Below the pieces are notes generated by a model. That model searched no databases. It worked only from the letters and a program-made list of their open reading frames with translations, and was not told the DNA's origin. The position numbers were made by a program, and so were the translations under genes. This document shows, piece by piece, positions 41,802-49,486 of a stretch of 53,610 bases of DNA (positions are counted from its first letter, which is position 1; the number at the start of each line of letters is the position of its first letter). The stretch spans positions 1-53,610 of the forward strand of contig JBBRVW010000033.1 in NCBI GenBank assembly GCA_038246545.1, in the 5' to 3' direction. Source of the stretch: JBBRVW01 sp038246545. Lineage in GTDB: Bacteria > Actinomycetota > Actinomycetes > JACCUZ01.

Positions 41802-42018
41802 CCCGGCCGGCTGGAGGCGGCGGGGCCACCGCCCGCGCAGCCCTCTCCCCCGTCCCCACCGGCCGTCGAGTGCGGTGCTCGTCGGCGACGTTCGACGGCA
41901 CCACTCCGCCGCACCCCACGGCGTGCTGCCGTGCACAGTCGCAAGCGAGGCTGCGTGACCGGCGGGTGGCGACCACGGTGAACGGCCACGACAGGCACGG
42001 ACAGGCGCGGACGGCAGG

Positions 42019-42046
42019 GGGGCCCGGCCGTAAACGGCCGGGCCCC
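42019..42046. terminator. Bidirectional terminator between livF and livK
   Basis: GGGGCCCGGCCGT (42019-42031) and ACGGCCGGGCCCC (42034-42046) form a perfect 13-base stem. It serves convergent livF and livK. The rest of the 294-base gap (41802-42095) holds no gene I can support. Confidence 0.85.
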
Positions 42047-42095
42047 TCTGTCGTGCTGCTCCGTCAGGTGCTGACGGCTAGCTCCGAGGCGAACC

Positions 42096-43376
42096 TCAGA
42101 TCTCGCCGTCCTTGCCCTCGACGAAGGTGTACTTGTTGTCGGCGCCGTACTGGTAGATGCCGACGGTGGCCTTGCTGGGGTCACCCTTGTCGTTGAACTC
42201 GACCGGACCGCTGACACCGTTGTAGTCGATGTCCTTGCCGTCCTTCAGCAGGGCGACACAGTCCTTGAAGGTCGTGCACGCGGTACCACCGGCGCTGACC
42301 TCCTGCATCTTGGAGGCGATCGACGTACCCGCGTCGTCACCCGCGGCCTGAGCGGCCAGGGCGATGAGGATGGTGGCGTCGTAGGACTCCGGGGAGTACG
42401 CGAACTCGGTGAGGTCGGGCTTGAGCGCGGTCAACCGGGCCTTGAAGCTGTCGTCGGCGACGACACCCGGGAGGGTGCCCTTGACGCCGTCCAACGTGCC
42501 CTTCGGGAAGTCCTTGTCGTAGTTGGCGAGGTTGCCGTCCACGAAGTAGATCTTCTTGTTGGCCGGGCCGATGCCCTGCTTCACCAGCTCAGGGATGATC
42601 TTCTTGGTCTCGTCGAACGCGATGACCGCGATGGCCTCCGGGTCGGCCGCCTTGATCTTGCCGACCTCAGCAGCGAAGGACGCCGCCTTGGGGTCATAGA
42701 CGACCTTCTCGACGACCTGGCCGCCACCGGAGGTGATGGCCTTCTCGGCGTTGGACGCGAGGCCGGTGCCGTAGGAGTCCTGCAGCGCCAGGATGCCCAC
42801 CGAGGTGTTGCCGTCGGCGAGGATCAGGTCACCGAGGACGCGGCCCTGGAGGACGTCCGGCGGGGCGGTACGGAAGTACAGACCCTTGTCGGCGTAGTCG
42901 GTGAGCTCGTCGGAGGTGTTGGCCGGCGAGATCTGCAGCACGCCGTTGCTCGTGACCTTGTCGATCACCGAGAGCGACACGCTGGACGACGCGGCGCCGA
43001 TGATGGCGTCGACGTTGTTGGAGAGCAGCCGGTCGACCGACTGCGAGGCAGTGTCGGTCGAGGTGTCGCCCGAGTCCGAGTCGACCTTCTCGACCTGCTT
43101 GCCGTTCACGCCGCCCGCGTCGTTGATGTCCTTGAGCGCAAGGTCGACGCCGGCGAACTCCGGCGGGCCGAGGAACGCGAGAGAACCGGTCTGCGGGAGC
43201 AGGGTGCCGATCTTCAGCGTGCCGTCGCCCTTCTTGGCCGTGTCACCGGAGCTGGAGGCTGCTGGGGTCTTGTCCGACGTGCTGGCCGTGTCGCTGCTGC
43301 CACCGCACGCGGTGAGCGCGAGGCCGGCGACACCGAGGACCGCAACCGACCGCCAGAGGGGGGTGGGGCGAATCAT
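42096..43376 (-). CDS. livK: Branched-chain amino acid ABC substrate-binding lipoprotein
   Basis: A 426-residue exported binding protein. Signal segment SVAVLGVAGLALTAC gives a lipobox (LTAC), so it is lipid-anchored outside. After a Ser/Thr-rich linker comes the periplasmic-binding fold: LKIGTLLPQTGSLAFLGPPEFAGVDLAL, VDAIIGAASSSVSLS, and YSPESYDATILIALAAQAAG, typical of the Leu/Ile/Val family. Start ATG 43376 has AAGGAG ten bases ahead. It is convergent to livHMGF, so the binding protein and membrane complex are transcribed separately. A TAGGTT -10-like box lies about 70 bases before the start. The 214-base gap upstream holds no gene. Confidence 0.94.
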   Translation of the reverse strand: MIRPTPLWRSVAVLGVAGLALTACGGSSDTASTSDKTPAASSSGDTAKKGDGTLKIGTLLPQTGSLAFLGPPEFAGVDLALKDINDAGGVNGKQVEKVDSDSGDTSTDTASQSVDRLLSNNVDAIIGAASSSVSLSVIDKVTSNGVLQISPANTSDELTDYADKGLYFRTAPPDVLQGRVLGDLILADGNTSVGILALQDSYGTGLASNAEKAITSGGGQVVEKVVYDPKAASFAAEVGKIKAADPEAIAVIAFDETKKIIPELVKQGIGPANKKIYFVDGNLANYDKDFPKGTLDGVKGTLPGVVADDSFKARLTALKPDLTEFAYSPESYDATILIALAAQAAGDDAGTSIASKMQEVSAGGTACTTFKDCVALLKDGKDIDYNGVSGPVEFNDKGDPSKATVGIYQYGADNKYTFVEGKDGEI

Positions 43377-43590
43377 GAACCATCTCCTTGAGAAGGGTCG
43401 CGGGCCTGAGGCGGACCGCGCAGGCTCTCGCCTGACGCTCGGAACCTACCGCTCAGCAGGTGGGGTACGGGACCGTTCGCGCTCATGCGACGGCCCGTCG
43501 TTGCCAAGTCGTGACCTTTCCTGCACCACCGTGCGTCAACCTGACACACGACCGACACCGGACCGCCACAACCCGCGGGGGTGTCCGGGT

Positions 43591-44208
43591 TCAGCCGTCG
43601 GAGGGACCAGCGGCCGCCTCGCGCAGCACGAGCTCGGCGACCTGGCGCATGCTCATCCGGCGGTCCATGGAGGTGCGCTGCACCCAGCGGTACGCCGCCG
43701 CCTCGCCCAGCCCGTGACGGTCCTGCAGCAGCCCCTTGGCGCGGTCGACCAGCGTGCGGGTCTCCAGCCGCTCCCGCAGGTCGCCGACCTCGTTCTCGAG
43801 AGTGGTCAGCTCGTCGTAGCGGGCCATCGCCATCTCGACCGCCGGCACGAGGTCGGCCTTGCTGAACGGCTTGACGAGGTAGGCCATCGCGCCGGCCGCG
43901 CGGGCCCGCTCCACCAGCTCCCGCTGCGAGAACGCGGTGAGCATGACGACCGGAGCCAGCCGCGCGCTCGCGATCTGCTCGGCAGCCGAGATGCCGTCGA
44001 GGACGGGCATCTTCACGTCGAGGACTGCGAGGTCGGGGCGATGCTCGGTGACGAGGGCGACCGCCTGCTCGCCGTCGGCAGCCTCGGCCACCACCTGGTA
44101 GCCCTCCTCCTCGAGCATCTCGCGGAGGTCGAGCCGGATCAGCGCCTCGTCCTCGGCGATCACGACGCGGGGGGCTCTGCGCGGCGTCTCGTCCGTCACC
44201 TCGACCAC
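43591..44208 (-). CDS. pdtaR: ANTAR-domain response regulator PdtaR
   Basis: A protein of about 205 residues. The receiver domain begins RVVIAEDEALIRLDLREML, with the phospho-acceptor Asp in AVLDVKMPVLDG, the Thr/Ser switch in VMLTAFSQ and the Lys in YLVKPFS. The C-terminal three-helix ANTAR domain (RLETRTLVDRAKGLLQ, AAYRWVQRTSMDRRMSM) binds paired hexaloop RNA hairpins to prevent termination. Closest known relative is Rv1626. TATCCT (complement of 44215-44220) is six bases before GTG 44208, which suggests a leaderless start there; GTG 44199 is the alternative. The partner kinase PdtaS is not in the window. Confidence 0.92.
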   Translation of the reverse strand: MVEVTDETPRRAPRVVIAEDEALIRLDLREMLEEEGYQVVAEAADGEQAVALVTEHRPDLAVLDVKMPVLDGISAAEQIASARLAPVVMLTAFSQRELVERARAAGAMAYLVKPFSKADLVPAVEMAMARYDELTTLENEVGDLRERLETRTLVDRAKGLLQDRHGLGEAAAYRWVQRTSMDRRMSMRQVAELVLREAAAGPSDG

Positions 44209-44269
44209 CCGGCGAGGATATCGGCGAGTGGCATGATGACCGAGGCGCCCGCCAAGGGGCGGCCGCCCT

Positions 44270-44343
44270 GCCCCGATAGGCCAACTGGCAGAGCCGATGG
44301 TCTCAAACACCATTCAGTGTGGGTTCGAATCCCACTCGGGGCA
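44270..44343 (+). tRNA. tRNA with CAA anticodon (nominal tRNA-Leu), short variable loop
   Basis: A 74-base cloverleaf. Acceptor stem GCCCCGA (44270-44276) pairs fully with TCGGGGC (44336-44342); the discriminator is A44343. D stem GGC/GCC with GG in the loop; anticodon stem ATGGT/ACCAT around CTCAAAC, anticodon CAA at 44304-44306; T arm GTGGG-TTCGAAT-CCCAC. The variable loop is only TCAGT (five bases), although leucine tRNAs normally have a long variable arm. CCA is not encoded (CCG follows). Leu (UUG codon) is assigned from anticodon and A73. Confidence 0.85.
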
Positions 44344-44415
44344 CCGACCCGCAGCGCTCCACCTCCGTGGCCCTCCGGGGCTCGGGTCGGCCTCCCCGGG
44401 TGCCGATGACATCTC

Positions 44416-45225
44416 GTGACCTCCACCGGCCCCCGCCGGGGCGCCGCCCGCCGGACCGCCGTCCCCGTGCTGCTGCTCGCCCTGGTGGCGGGGACGCTGA
44501 CGGGCTGCGCGACGCTGCGGGCGGCCGCGGCCGCCCCGGGCAGCCGGCCCGGCGTCGACGTCCCCTCGCGCCCGGCCGACGACCTGGCGCCACAGCCGCT
44601 CGGCCGTCCCGGGCTGGCCCCCTCCGGCGACGGCGGCTACGCCTTCCTCGCCGGCCACCCGGACGGCACGCCCGTCGCCTGGGACCCGTGCCGGCCGATC
44701 CACGTCGTCGTCCGACCGTACGGCGAGCCCCCCGGCGGCCGGTCGCTGCTCCTCTCGGTGCTCGGCGAGCTCAGCGCTGCCTCCGGCCTGCGGTTCGTCG
44801 ACGACGGGAGCACGAGCGAGGTGCCGACCGAGAACCGCAGCCCGTACCAGAAGGACCGCTACGGCGACCGCTGGGCGCCGGTCCTTGTCGCCTGGTCCTC
44901 GCCGGCGGAGACGCCCATGCTCACCGACGACATCCTCGGCCGGGCCGGGCCGGACAGCTACGGCACCGGAGCGGACCGGCGGTTCGTCAGCGGCACCGCG
45001 GTGTTCAACGCCCCGCTGCTGACCCAGCAGCTCACCACCGGCGACGACGCCAAGGCCCGGGCGGTGCTGCTGCACGAGCTGGGGCACCTGGTCGGGCTGG
45101 CGCACGTGCAGGACGCCTTCCAGGTCATGTACGACACCAACAGCTACTCGCTGGCGCGCTACCACGCGGGCGACCTGCGCGGCCTCGAGGTGCTCGGCGG
45201 GGGCGGCTGCTTCGGGTCTCCCTGA
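44416..45225 (+). CDS. Matrixin-like zinc metalloprotease lipoprotein
   Basis: A 269-residue exported protein. The hydrophobic segment AVPVLLLALVAGTLTGC gives a lipobox (LTGC). The catalytic motif HELGHLVGLAHV matches HExxHxxGxxH of metzincins, followed by a Met-turn candidate QVMYDTNSY. The upstream strand with RPIHVVVRPYG and the helix LLLSVLGELSAASGLRFVDDG fit the matrixin fold seen in many actinobacterial extracellular proteins. Start is GTG 44416, 73 bases after the tRNA. Substrate unknown; a peptidase on the cell surface is expected. Confidence 0.86.
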   Translation: MTSTGPRRGAARRTAVPVLLLALVAGTLTGCATLRAAAAAPGSRPGVDVPSRPADDLAPQPLGRPGLAPSGDGGYAFLAGHPDGTPVAWDPCRPIHVVVRPYGEPPGGRSLLLSVLGELSAASGLRFVDDGSTSEVPTENRSPYQKDRYGDRWAPVLVAWSSPAETPMLTDDILGRAGPDSYGTGADRRFVSGTAVFNAPLLTQQLTTGDDAKARAVLLHELGHLVGLAHVQDAFQVMYDTNSYSLARYHAGDLRGLEVLGGGGCFGSP

Positions 45226-45243
45226 CCCGGCTCCCCCTGACCC

Positions 45244-45310
45244 GGCGCCCGGTGCCCGGTGCCCGGTGCCCGGTGCCCGGGTGCCCGGTGCCCGGTGCCC
45301 GGTGCCCGGG
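45244..45310. repeat. Heptamer tandem repeat upstream of acylphosphatase
   Basis: GGTGCCC is repeated eight times between 45251 and 45307, with one extra G after the fourth copy, preceded by a variant copy GGCGCCC (45244-45250). It fills most of the 97-base gap between the protease gene and the acylphosphatase start at 45323. Confidence 0.9.
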
Positions 45311-45322
45311 CAGGATGACCGG

Positions 45323-45595
45323 GTGGACGTCGTACGGCGACGAGCGGTCGTGAGCGGTCTGGTGCAGGGCGTGTTCTTCCGCGACGGCACCCGGCGGGAG
45401 GCGACGTCACGCGGGCTGGCGGGCTGGGCGCGCAACCTGTCGGACGGGACCGTCGAGGTCGTCGTCGAGGGACCGGCCGACGACGTCACGCGCCTGCTCG
45501 ACTGGCTACGGCGCGGGACGGCGCAGTCCCGGGTCGAGGACGTCGTCGTCGAGGACGAGCCGCCCGAGGGGCTCACCGGCTTCCGCGTCTGCTGA
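45323..45595 (+). CDS. acyP: Acylphosphatase
   Basis: A 90-residue protein that hydrolyses acyl phosphates. GLVQGVFFRDGTRREA holds the phosphate-binding loop and catalytic Arg20; GWARNLSDGTVEVVVEG holds Asn38, which positions the water. Length is as usual for the family. Start is GTG 45323; an earlier in-frame ATG at 45266 would translate the heptamer repeat as PGARVPGARCPVPG and is rejected. A strong terminator follows. Confidence 0.92.
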   Translation: MDVVRRRAVVSGLVQGVFFRDGTRREATSRGLAGWARNLSDGTVEVVVEGPADDVTRLLDWLRRGTAQSRVEDVVVEDEPPEGLTGFRVC

Positions 45596-45715
45596 GGCGC
45601 GCTGCGGGTCCGCGATGGTGCTCGGCAGAGCAGCCAGGACAGGCGGCGCCAGGTGCGGCCCCGCTCGCCGTCGGGCCCTGCACCGCCGTCTGCTCGTCCC
45701 CCGGCAGCAGACGCA

Positions 45716-45753
45716 CGAAGGCCCCGCGTCCCTGACGGGCGGCGGGGCCTTCG
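45716..45753. terminator. Bidirectional terminator between acyP and the Rpf-LysM gene
   Basis: CGAAGGCCCCGC (45716-45727) and GCGGGGCCTTCG (45742-45753) make a perfect 12-base stem with a 14-base loop in the gap between the two convergent genes. The rest of 45596-45768 shows no gene. Confidence 0.82.
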
Positions 45754-45768
45754 TGGTGCTGCGGGAGC

Positions 45769-46578
45769 TCAGCCGAGCTGGAGGCGCTGACCGGGGTGGA
45801 TCAGGCCGGGGTTCGAGCCGATGGTCCGCTTGTTCATGCGGTACAGGTTCTGCCACCCACCGGGCACGTCGCGCTGGCGCGCGATCCCCGAGAGGGTGTC
45901 GCCGCTGTGCACGACGTAGACGCCGCCGGCGGTCGGGGCCTTGCGGTGCTTGCCCCGGGTCGCCCGCTCGGTCTGGACGCCGCGGTTGTCCGACGCCCGC
46001 TGCTCCGCCGACGTCTTGTCCGCCGACGTCGTGTCCGCCGACGTCTTGTCCGCCGACGTCTTGTCGGCCGACGTCTTGTCCGACGCCGCGGTGGCGTCGC
46101 CGTTGTCCTGCGAGCCGGCCGGGTCGCCGGTCAGCCGGGCCTTGATGTCGGCGGCGGTGGCCAGCGCCTCGCGACGCTCGTCGGAGCCGAGACCGAGGCG
46201 GCTGCTGCAGGCCGGCCAGGGCGACCAGCCGCGGCCGTCCAGGACCTTGGCGGCGACGACGATCTGCTCGGCCCGGCTGGCGAGGTCCGCGCGGGAGGCG
46301 TACGTGCCACCGCCGTTGCCGTCCCAGGTGCCGTCGGCGAACTGCAGGCCGCCGTAGTAGCCGTTGCCGGTGTTGATGCCCCAGTTGCCGCCGCTCTCGC
46401 AGCCGGCGAGGCGGTCCCAGGCGCTGCTGGCAGCGACGGACGGCGTTGCCGAGACCGCGACCAGGGGGATCGCGGCGACGAGCGGGGCGGTCGCCATGCC
46501 GAGGGTGCGGGCGTGGTTGCGGGGCTTGCGGTGCCGAGCTCGCGCGGACGCGGTCGACCGGGTGCGCGGCTGCGCCAT
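45769..46578 (-). CDS. Resuscitation-promoting factor-like transglycosylase with LysM domain
   Basis: A 269-residue secreted peptidoglycan hydrolase. A long basic start (RTRSTASARARHRKPRNHAR) and hydrophobic stretch (APLVAAIPLVAV) form the signal peptide, cut near residue 50. Residues 52-125 are the Rpf domain (WDRLAGCESGGNWGINTG) with catalytic Glu61 and NGYYGGLQFADGTW. A linker with five TSAD-type repeats follows, then a LysM domain at 220-268 (YVVHSGDTLSGIARQ, NPGLIHPGQRLQL) for wall binding. Rpf proteins cleave glycan strands during growth and exit from dormancy. Start ATG 46578 with AGGGA ahead. Controlled by the upstream riboswitch. Confidence 0.93.
   Translation of the reverse strand: MAQPRTRSTASARARHRKPRNHARTLGMATAPLVAAIPLVAVSATPSVAASSAWDRLAGCESGGNWGINTGNGYYGGLQFADGTWDGNGGGTYASRADLASRAEQIVVAAKVLDGRGWSPWPACSSRLGLGSDERREALATAADIKARLTGDPAGSQDNGDATAASDKTSADKTSADKTSADTTSADKTSAEQRASDNRGVQTERATRGKHRKAPTAGGVYVVHSGDTLSGIARQRDVPGGWQNLYRMNKRTIGSNPGLIHPGQRLQLG
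46006..46080. repeat. Five 15-base repeats within the Rpf-LysM linker
   Basis: CGCCGACGTCTTGTC and near-identical copies occupy 46006-46020, 46021-46035, 46036-46050, 46051-46065 and 46066-46080, encoding repeated D-K/T-T-S-A pentapeptides on the minus strand. Copy-number change would alter linker length in frame. Confidence 0.9.
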
Positions 46579-46590
46579 ACGTCGTTCCCT

Positions 46591-46770
46591 CTCGCCGCCT
46601 GCGAGGTGAGCTGTCGGGTTCGGGCGAGAGAGATTGCCCGGCCGTGTCTCCACGGCTTCACCCCGAGGACTCCGTGACCAAGGTGCGATCACGGGGACCG
46701 AATGTGGGTCCCCCACTCCTGCCCGCTGCGTCTTCAGCAGACCCCGGACGGCCGGGCAGGACTCGGCGAG
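46591..46770 (-). promoter_or_regulatory. c-di-AMP (ydaO/yuaA-type) riboswitch
   Basis: In the leader of the Rpf-LysM gene. Conserved ydaO elements appear in order on the minus strand: GGGGGACCCA (complement of 46705-46714), CGGGGTGAAGCC, GGGCAATCTCTC, CCCGAACCCGACAGCTCACC and CTCGCAGGCG. CTCGCCG (complement of 46764-46770) pairs with CGGCGAG (complement of 46591-46597) to close the element as helix P1. The 3' side of P1 touches the AGGGA ribosome site. In Streptomyces this class controls rpfA, with c-di-AMP lowering expression. Confidence 0.9.
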
Positions 46771-46804
46771 CCGTCGAAGGGACCGCGCGGTGCGCGGTCG
46801 GCAC

Positions 46805-46833
46805 AGGGTAGGGGGCAGATAACGATCCTGCAA
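46805..46833 (-). promoter_or_regulatory. Promoter of the riboswitch-Rpf transcript
   Basis: TTGCAG (complement of 46828-46833), a 17-base spacer and TACCCT (complement of 46805-46810) give a good housekeeping promoter. The start would be near 46798, about 28 bases before riboswitch helix P1. Confidence 0.65.
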
Positions 46834-46916
46834 ACGAGCCGTCACCCGTTCGGCCCAGCGCGGTCACCGGCCCGTCACCGGGCGCAGCCACCCCGCGGCG
46901 CGGCAGGATGGCCGCC

Positions 46917-47339
46917 GTGAGCGAGGACCTGCCGGTACGCGGCTCGGTGGTGGTGCCGTCGCGGGAGCTGCGCTGGCGCTTCTCCCGCTCGTCCGGGCCG
47001 GGCGGCCAGTCGGTCAACACCACGGACAGCCGGGTCGAGCTCTCGCTGGACGTCTCGGCGACCGGGGCGCTGGGACCGGTCCTACGGGAGCGGGCCCTGA
47101 CGGCGCTGGCCGACCGCCTGGTCGACGGTGTGCTCACCGTGTCGGCTGCCGAGCACCGGTCGCAGCTGCAGAACCGGCGGGCGGCCCGCGCGCGGCTGGC
47201 GGCCCTGCTCCGCGAGGCGACGGCTCCCCCGCCGAGGTCGCGCCGCGCGACGCGGCCCAGCCGGGCGTCGCAGGAGCGGCGGATCGCGGCCAAGAAGCGC
47301 CGCGGCGAGACCAAGCGCCTGCGCCGCGGCGAGGACTGA
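46917..47339 (+). CDS. arfB: ArfB/YaeJ-like peptidyl-tRNA hydrolase
   Basis: A 140-residue release-factor-like protein that frees stalled ribosomes. SSGPGGQSVN carries the catalytic GGQ (29-31). The fold ends with QSRAQLQN-like sequence (EHRSQLQNRRAARARL), then a long basic tail (RRIAAKKRRGETKRLRRGED) which in ArfB threads into the mRNA channel of stalled ribosomes. GTG 46917 is preferred with AGGA eight bases ahead; ATG 46908 would add three residues. Its stop is directly next to the stop of the convergent 58-residue gene. Confidence 0.9.
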   Translation: MSEDLPVRGSVVVPSRELRWRFSRSSGPGGQSVNTTDSRVELSLDVSATGALGPVLRERALTALADRLVDGVLTVSAAEHRSQLQNRRAARARLAALLREATAPPPRSRRATRPSRASQERRIAAKKRRGETKRLRRGED

Positions 47340-47516
47340 CTACTCCCCGGCGGGCAGCTGCGCCATCGCCTCCTCGGCGATCGCGATCTCCTGCGCGATC
47401 ATCCACCGAGCGCCCCGGAGCCCGCGGAGCCCGAAGCGGTCCCGGATGGCCACGACCAGCTCGGCGACCCGCGGGTCGACCTCGTCGGGCGGCTCGGCCG
47501 TGCGGCTGTCGGTCAT
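47340..47516 (-). CDS. Small conserved-type hypothetical protein, 58 residues
   Basis: Translates from ATG 47516 as an acidic N-terminus (TDSRTAEPPDEVDPRVAEL), then a helical stretch (VVAIRDRFGLRGLRG, ARWMIAQEIAIAEEAM) and a short tail QLPAGE. GGGGGAG lies five bases before the start, and a TAAGGT -10-like box is upstream, so it is likely expressed. No signal peptide or cysteine. Similar small helical proteins occur in actinobacteria but I cannot name a function. Its TAG abuts the arfB TGA with no spacer. Confidence 0.7.
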   Translation of the reverse strand: MTDSRTAEPPDEVDPRVAELVVAIRDRFGLRGLRGARWMIAQEIAIAEEAMAQLPAGE

Positions 47517-47617
47517 GGGTGCTCCCCCGTACGCCGGTCGTGGTGCGGATGCGCGTCCGACCTTAGCGGCGCTGCTCGCCGGATGATGGGACCGGCGCGT
47601 CGGCCGCGACCGGCACG

Positions 47618-49420
47618 ATGGGGCCCGTGTCCCCCGCCGTCAGCCCGCTCGCCGAGGTGGCACCGGCCGTCCTGGTGGCAGCCCTGCGCGCGACCGGCAT
47701 CGCCGCCGGCGACCACCTCGCCGTGTCCTGGTCGCCGTACGGCGTGGGGCTCGCGACCGAGGGGGTGCTGCTGGCCTGCGCGGGCGCACCGGAGGAGACG
47801 ACGGCCGGCCTCCGTGCCGTGGTGGCCGACCTGCGGCCCCGGCTGGTCTGGTGGTCAGCCCGCGACGCCGCTCCGCTGCTCCGCTCGCCCGGCACCGGTC
47901 CGGCGCCGTGGGTGGCGTCGACGTGGGACGTGGGCGCCAGCCACCGGCTGCTGAACGGCGGCACCTCCGACGACGCTGCGCTGGTCTGGGCCGCGGCGCA
48001 CGGACTCGACCCCGCCGGCCGGCCGCGCACCGGCCAGCTGGACCTGCTCGCCGGCGGTCCCGACACCGGCGACCCGACCGACCCGACCGAGCCGATCCGG
48101 TCCGACGGCTACCTGCGCCCCGGCTGGGCCCTGGACGGTCCGCCCTCGCTCCCGGCGGCGGCGCGCTGGGCGGCGGCCGCGCTCCAGGTGCGGGCGCGGC
48201 ACGAGCAGGCCCTGGGCGACCTGCCCGACGCCCGGCGACGGGCCGCGACGCCGCGCCTCGCCCTGCTCACGACCTGGTCGGAGTCGGCGGCCGAGCTGCT
48301 GGCGGTCGAGCTGGGCCTGCGCGGGCTGCCGCTGGACCGGGCCGCGGCGGAGCAGCTGGTCCAGGAGCGGGTGGGCGCCCGACCCGCGGACGCCGCCGAG
48401 GCCGTCACCACCCGCACCGGCCGGGACGACGCCGTGCGCGGGCTGGTCCCCGGAGCCGACGACGTCGACCTGCGCAACCCCGCGCAGGTTCGCCTGCTGC
48501 TGGGCCGGGTGGGCATCGACGTGCCCGACACCCGGTCGTGGCGGCTGGAGCCGTTCCGCGGCACTCATCCGGTGGTCGCCGCGCTGCTCGAGTGGCGCAA
48601 GGCCGAGCGGATCGCGACGACGTACGGCTACGGCTGGCTGGACCGCGACCTGGGCCCGGACGGGCGCCTGCGGGGGGTGTGGACCGGGTGCGACGGCGCG
48701 GCCGGCCGGATGACGGCGTCGGCCGGGCTGCACAACATGCCGGCCGAGCTGCGTCCCGCGGTGGCGGCCGAGCCCGGGCACCTGCTCGTGCGCGCCGACC
48801 TCGGCCAGGTCGACCCGCGGGTGCTCGCCGCGGTGTCCGGCGACGACGCGCTGGCGCGGGCGACCGGCGACGACGACCTCTACGCCCCGGTCGCGGCCCG
48901 GCTCGGCGTCGAGCGGCCGGTCGCCAAGGTGGCCGTCCTCGCCGCGATGTACGGCCAGACCAGCGGCGCGGCGGGTGAGGCCCTGCGCGGCCTGGAGCGC
49001 GCCTACCCGGTCGCGATGTCCTACCTGCGTGCCGCGCACGAGTCCGGGGCCGCCGGCGTCGACGTCCGGACGTACGGCGGCCGCCGGGTCCCCATGTGGC
49101 GACTGGCCGAGCCCGCCGACGCAGCAGCCGCAGCGGGTCGCGGGCGGTTCGCTCGCAACGCGGTGGTCCAGGGCGCGGCGGCCGAGCTGTTCAAGATGTG
49201 GGCGGTGTCGGTGCGGGGCGGGCTCCCGGCCGGCGCCGAGGTCGTGCTCTGCCTGCACGACGAGCTGCTGGTGCAGGTGCGGACGGACGACGCACCCGAG
49301 GTGGTGGCGGCGCTGCACCGGGTGCTCGACACGACGGCCGCCAGGTGGGCCGCCGGCAGCGGGGTCCGGTTCGTCGCTGACGTCGCCGTGGTGCATCGCT
49401 GGTCGGAGGCCAAGGGCTGA
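47618..49420 (+). CDS. Actinobacterial 3'-5' exonuclease/DNA polymerase (family A-like)
   Basis: A 600-residue second family A polymerase-type protein lacking the 5'-nuclease domain. The N-terminal 200 residues match the exonuclease-like region of the family but are divergent. The polymerase half has motif A as RADLGQVDPRVLAAVSGD (Asp394), where PolA has DYSQ(I/V)E; motif B as RPVAKVAVLAAMYGQTSG with the Lys kept; NAVVQGAAAELFKMW; and motif C CLHDELLVQV (His547-Asp548-Glu549). The metal aspartates are kept, so activity is plausible. Start ATG 47618; GTG 47627 is possible. Biological role is not established. Confidence 0.88.
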   Translation: MGPVSPAVSPLAEVAPAVLVAALRATGIAAGDHLAVSWSPYGVGLATEGVLLACAGAPEETTAGLRAVVADLRPRLVWWSARDAAPLLRSPGTGPAPWVASTWDVGASHRLLNGGTSDDAALVWAAAHGLDPAGRPRTGQLDLLAGGPDTGDPTDPTEPIRSDGYLRPGWALDGPPSLPAAARWAAAALQVRARHEQALGDLPDARRRAATPRLALLTTWSESAAELLAVELGLRGLPLDRAAAEQLVQERVGARPADAAEAVTTRTGRDDAVRGLVPGADDVDLRNPAQVRLLLGRVGIDVPDTRSWRLEPFRGTHPVVAALLEWRKAERIATTYGYGWLDRDLGPDGRLRGVWTGCDGAAGRMTASAGLHNMPAELRPAVAAEPGHLLVRADLGQVDPRVLAAVSGDDALARATGDDDLYAPVAARLGVERPVAKVAVLAAMYGQTSGAAGEALRGLERAYPVAMSYLRAAHESGAAGVDVRTYGGRRVPMWRLAEPADAAAAAGRGRFARNAVVQGAAAELFKMWAVSVRGGLPAGAEVVLCLHDELLVQVRTDDAPEVVAALHRVLDTTAARWAAGSGVRFVADVAVVHRWSEAKG

Positions 49421-49423
49421 GCG

Positions 49424-49467
49424 CACCTCGGCGCCCGCCTCCTCGGTGGAGACGGGCGCCGAAGGTG
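49424..49467. terminator. Bidirectional terminator
   Basis: CACCT-CGGCGCCCG (49424-49437) pairs with CGGGCGCCG-A-AGGTG (49453-49467), a 14-base stem with one bulged A and a 15-base loop, between the convergent polymerase and MscS-like genes. Confidence 0.8.
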
Positions 49468-49486
49468 TGGGGCTCAGGTCAGTCCG

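Noticed and set aside
39234..41936. A 900-codon minus-strand frame opposite livM, livG and livF
   Set aside because: Shadow of three well-defined ABC transporter genes.
44270..44343. tRNA as attachment site of an integrated element
   Set aside because: No integrase, flanking repeat or phage gene is present on either side.
45266..45322. N-terminal extension of acylphosphatase from ATG 45266
   Set aside because: It would translate the heptamer repeat, and the family's normal N-terminus begins at GTG 45323.
46006..46080. Short regular repeats suggesting a CRISPR array
   Set aside because: There are no spacers, the units are contiguous, and they code a linker in frame.
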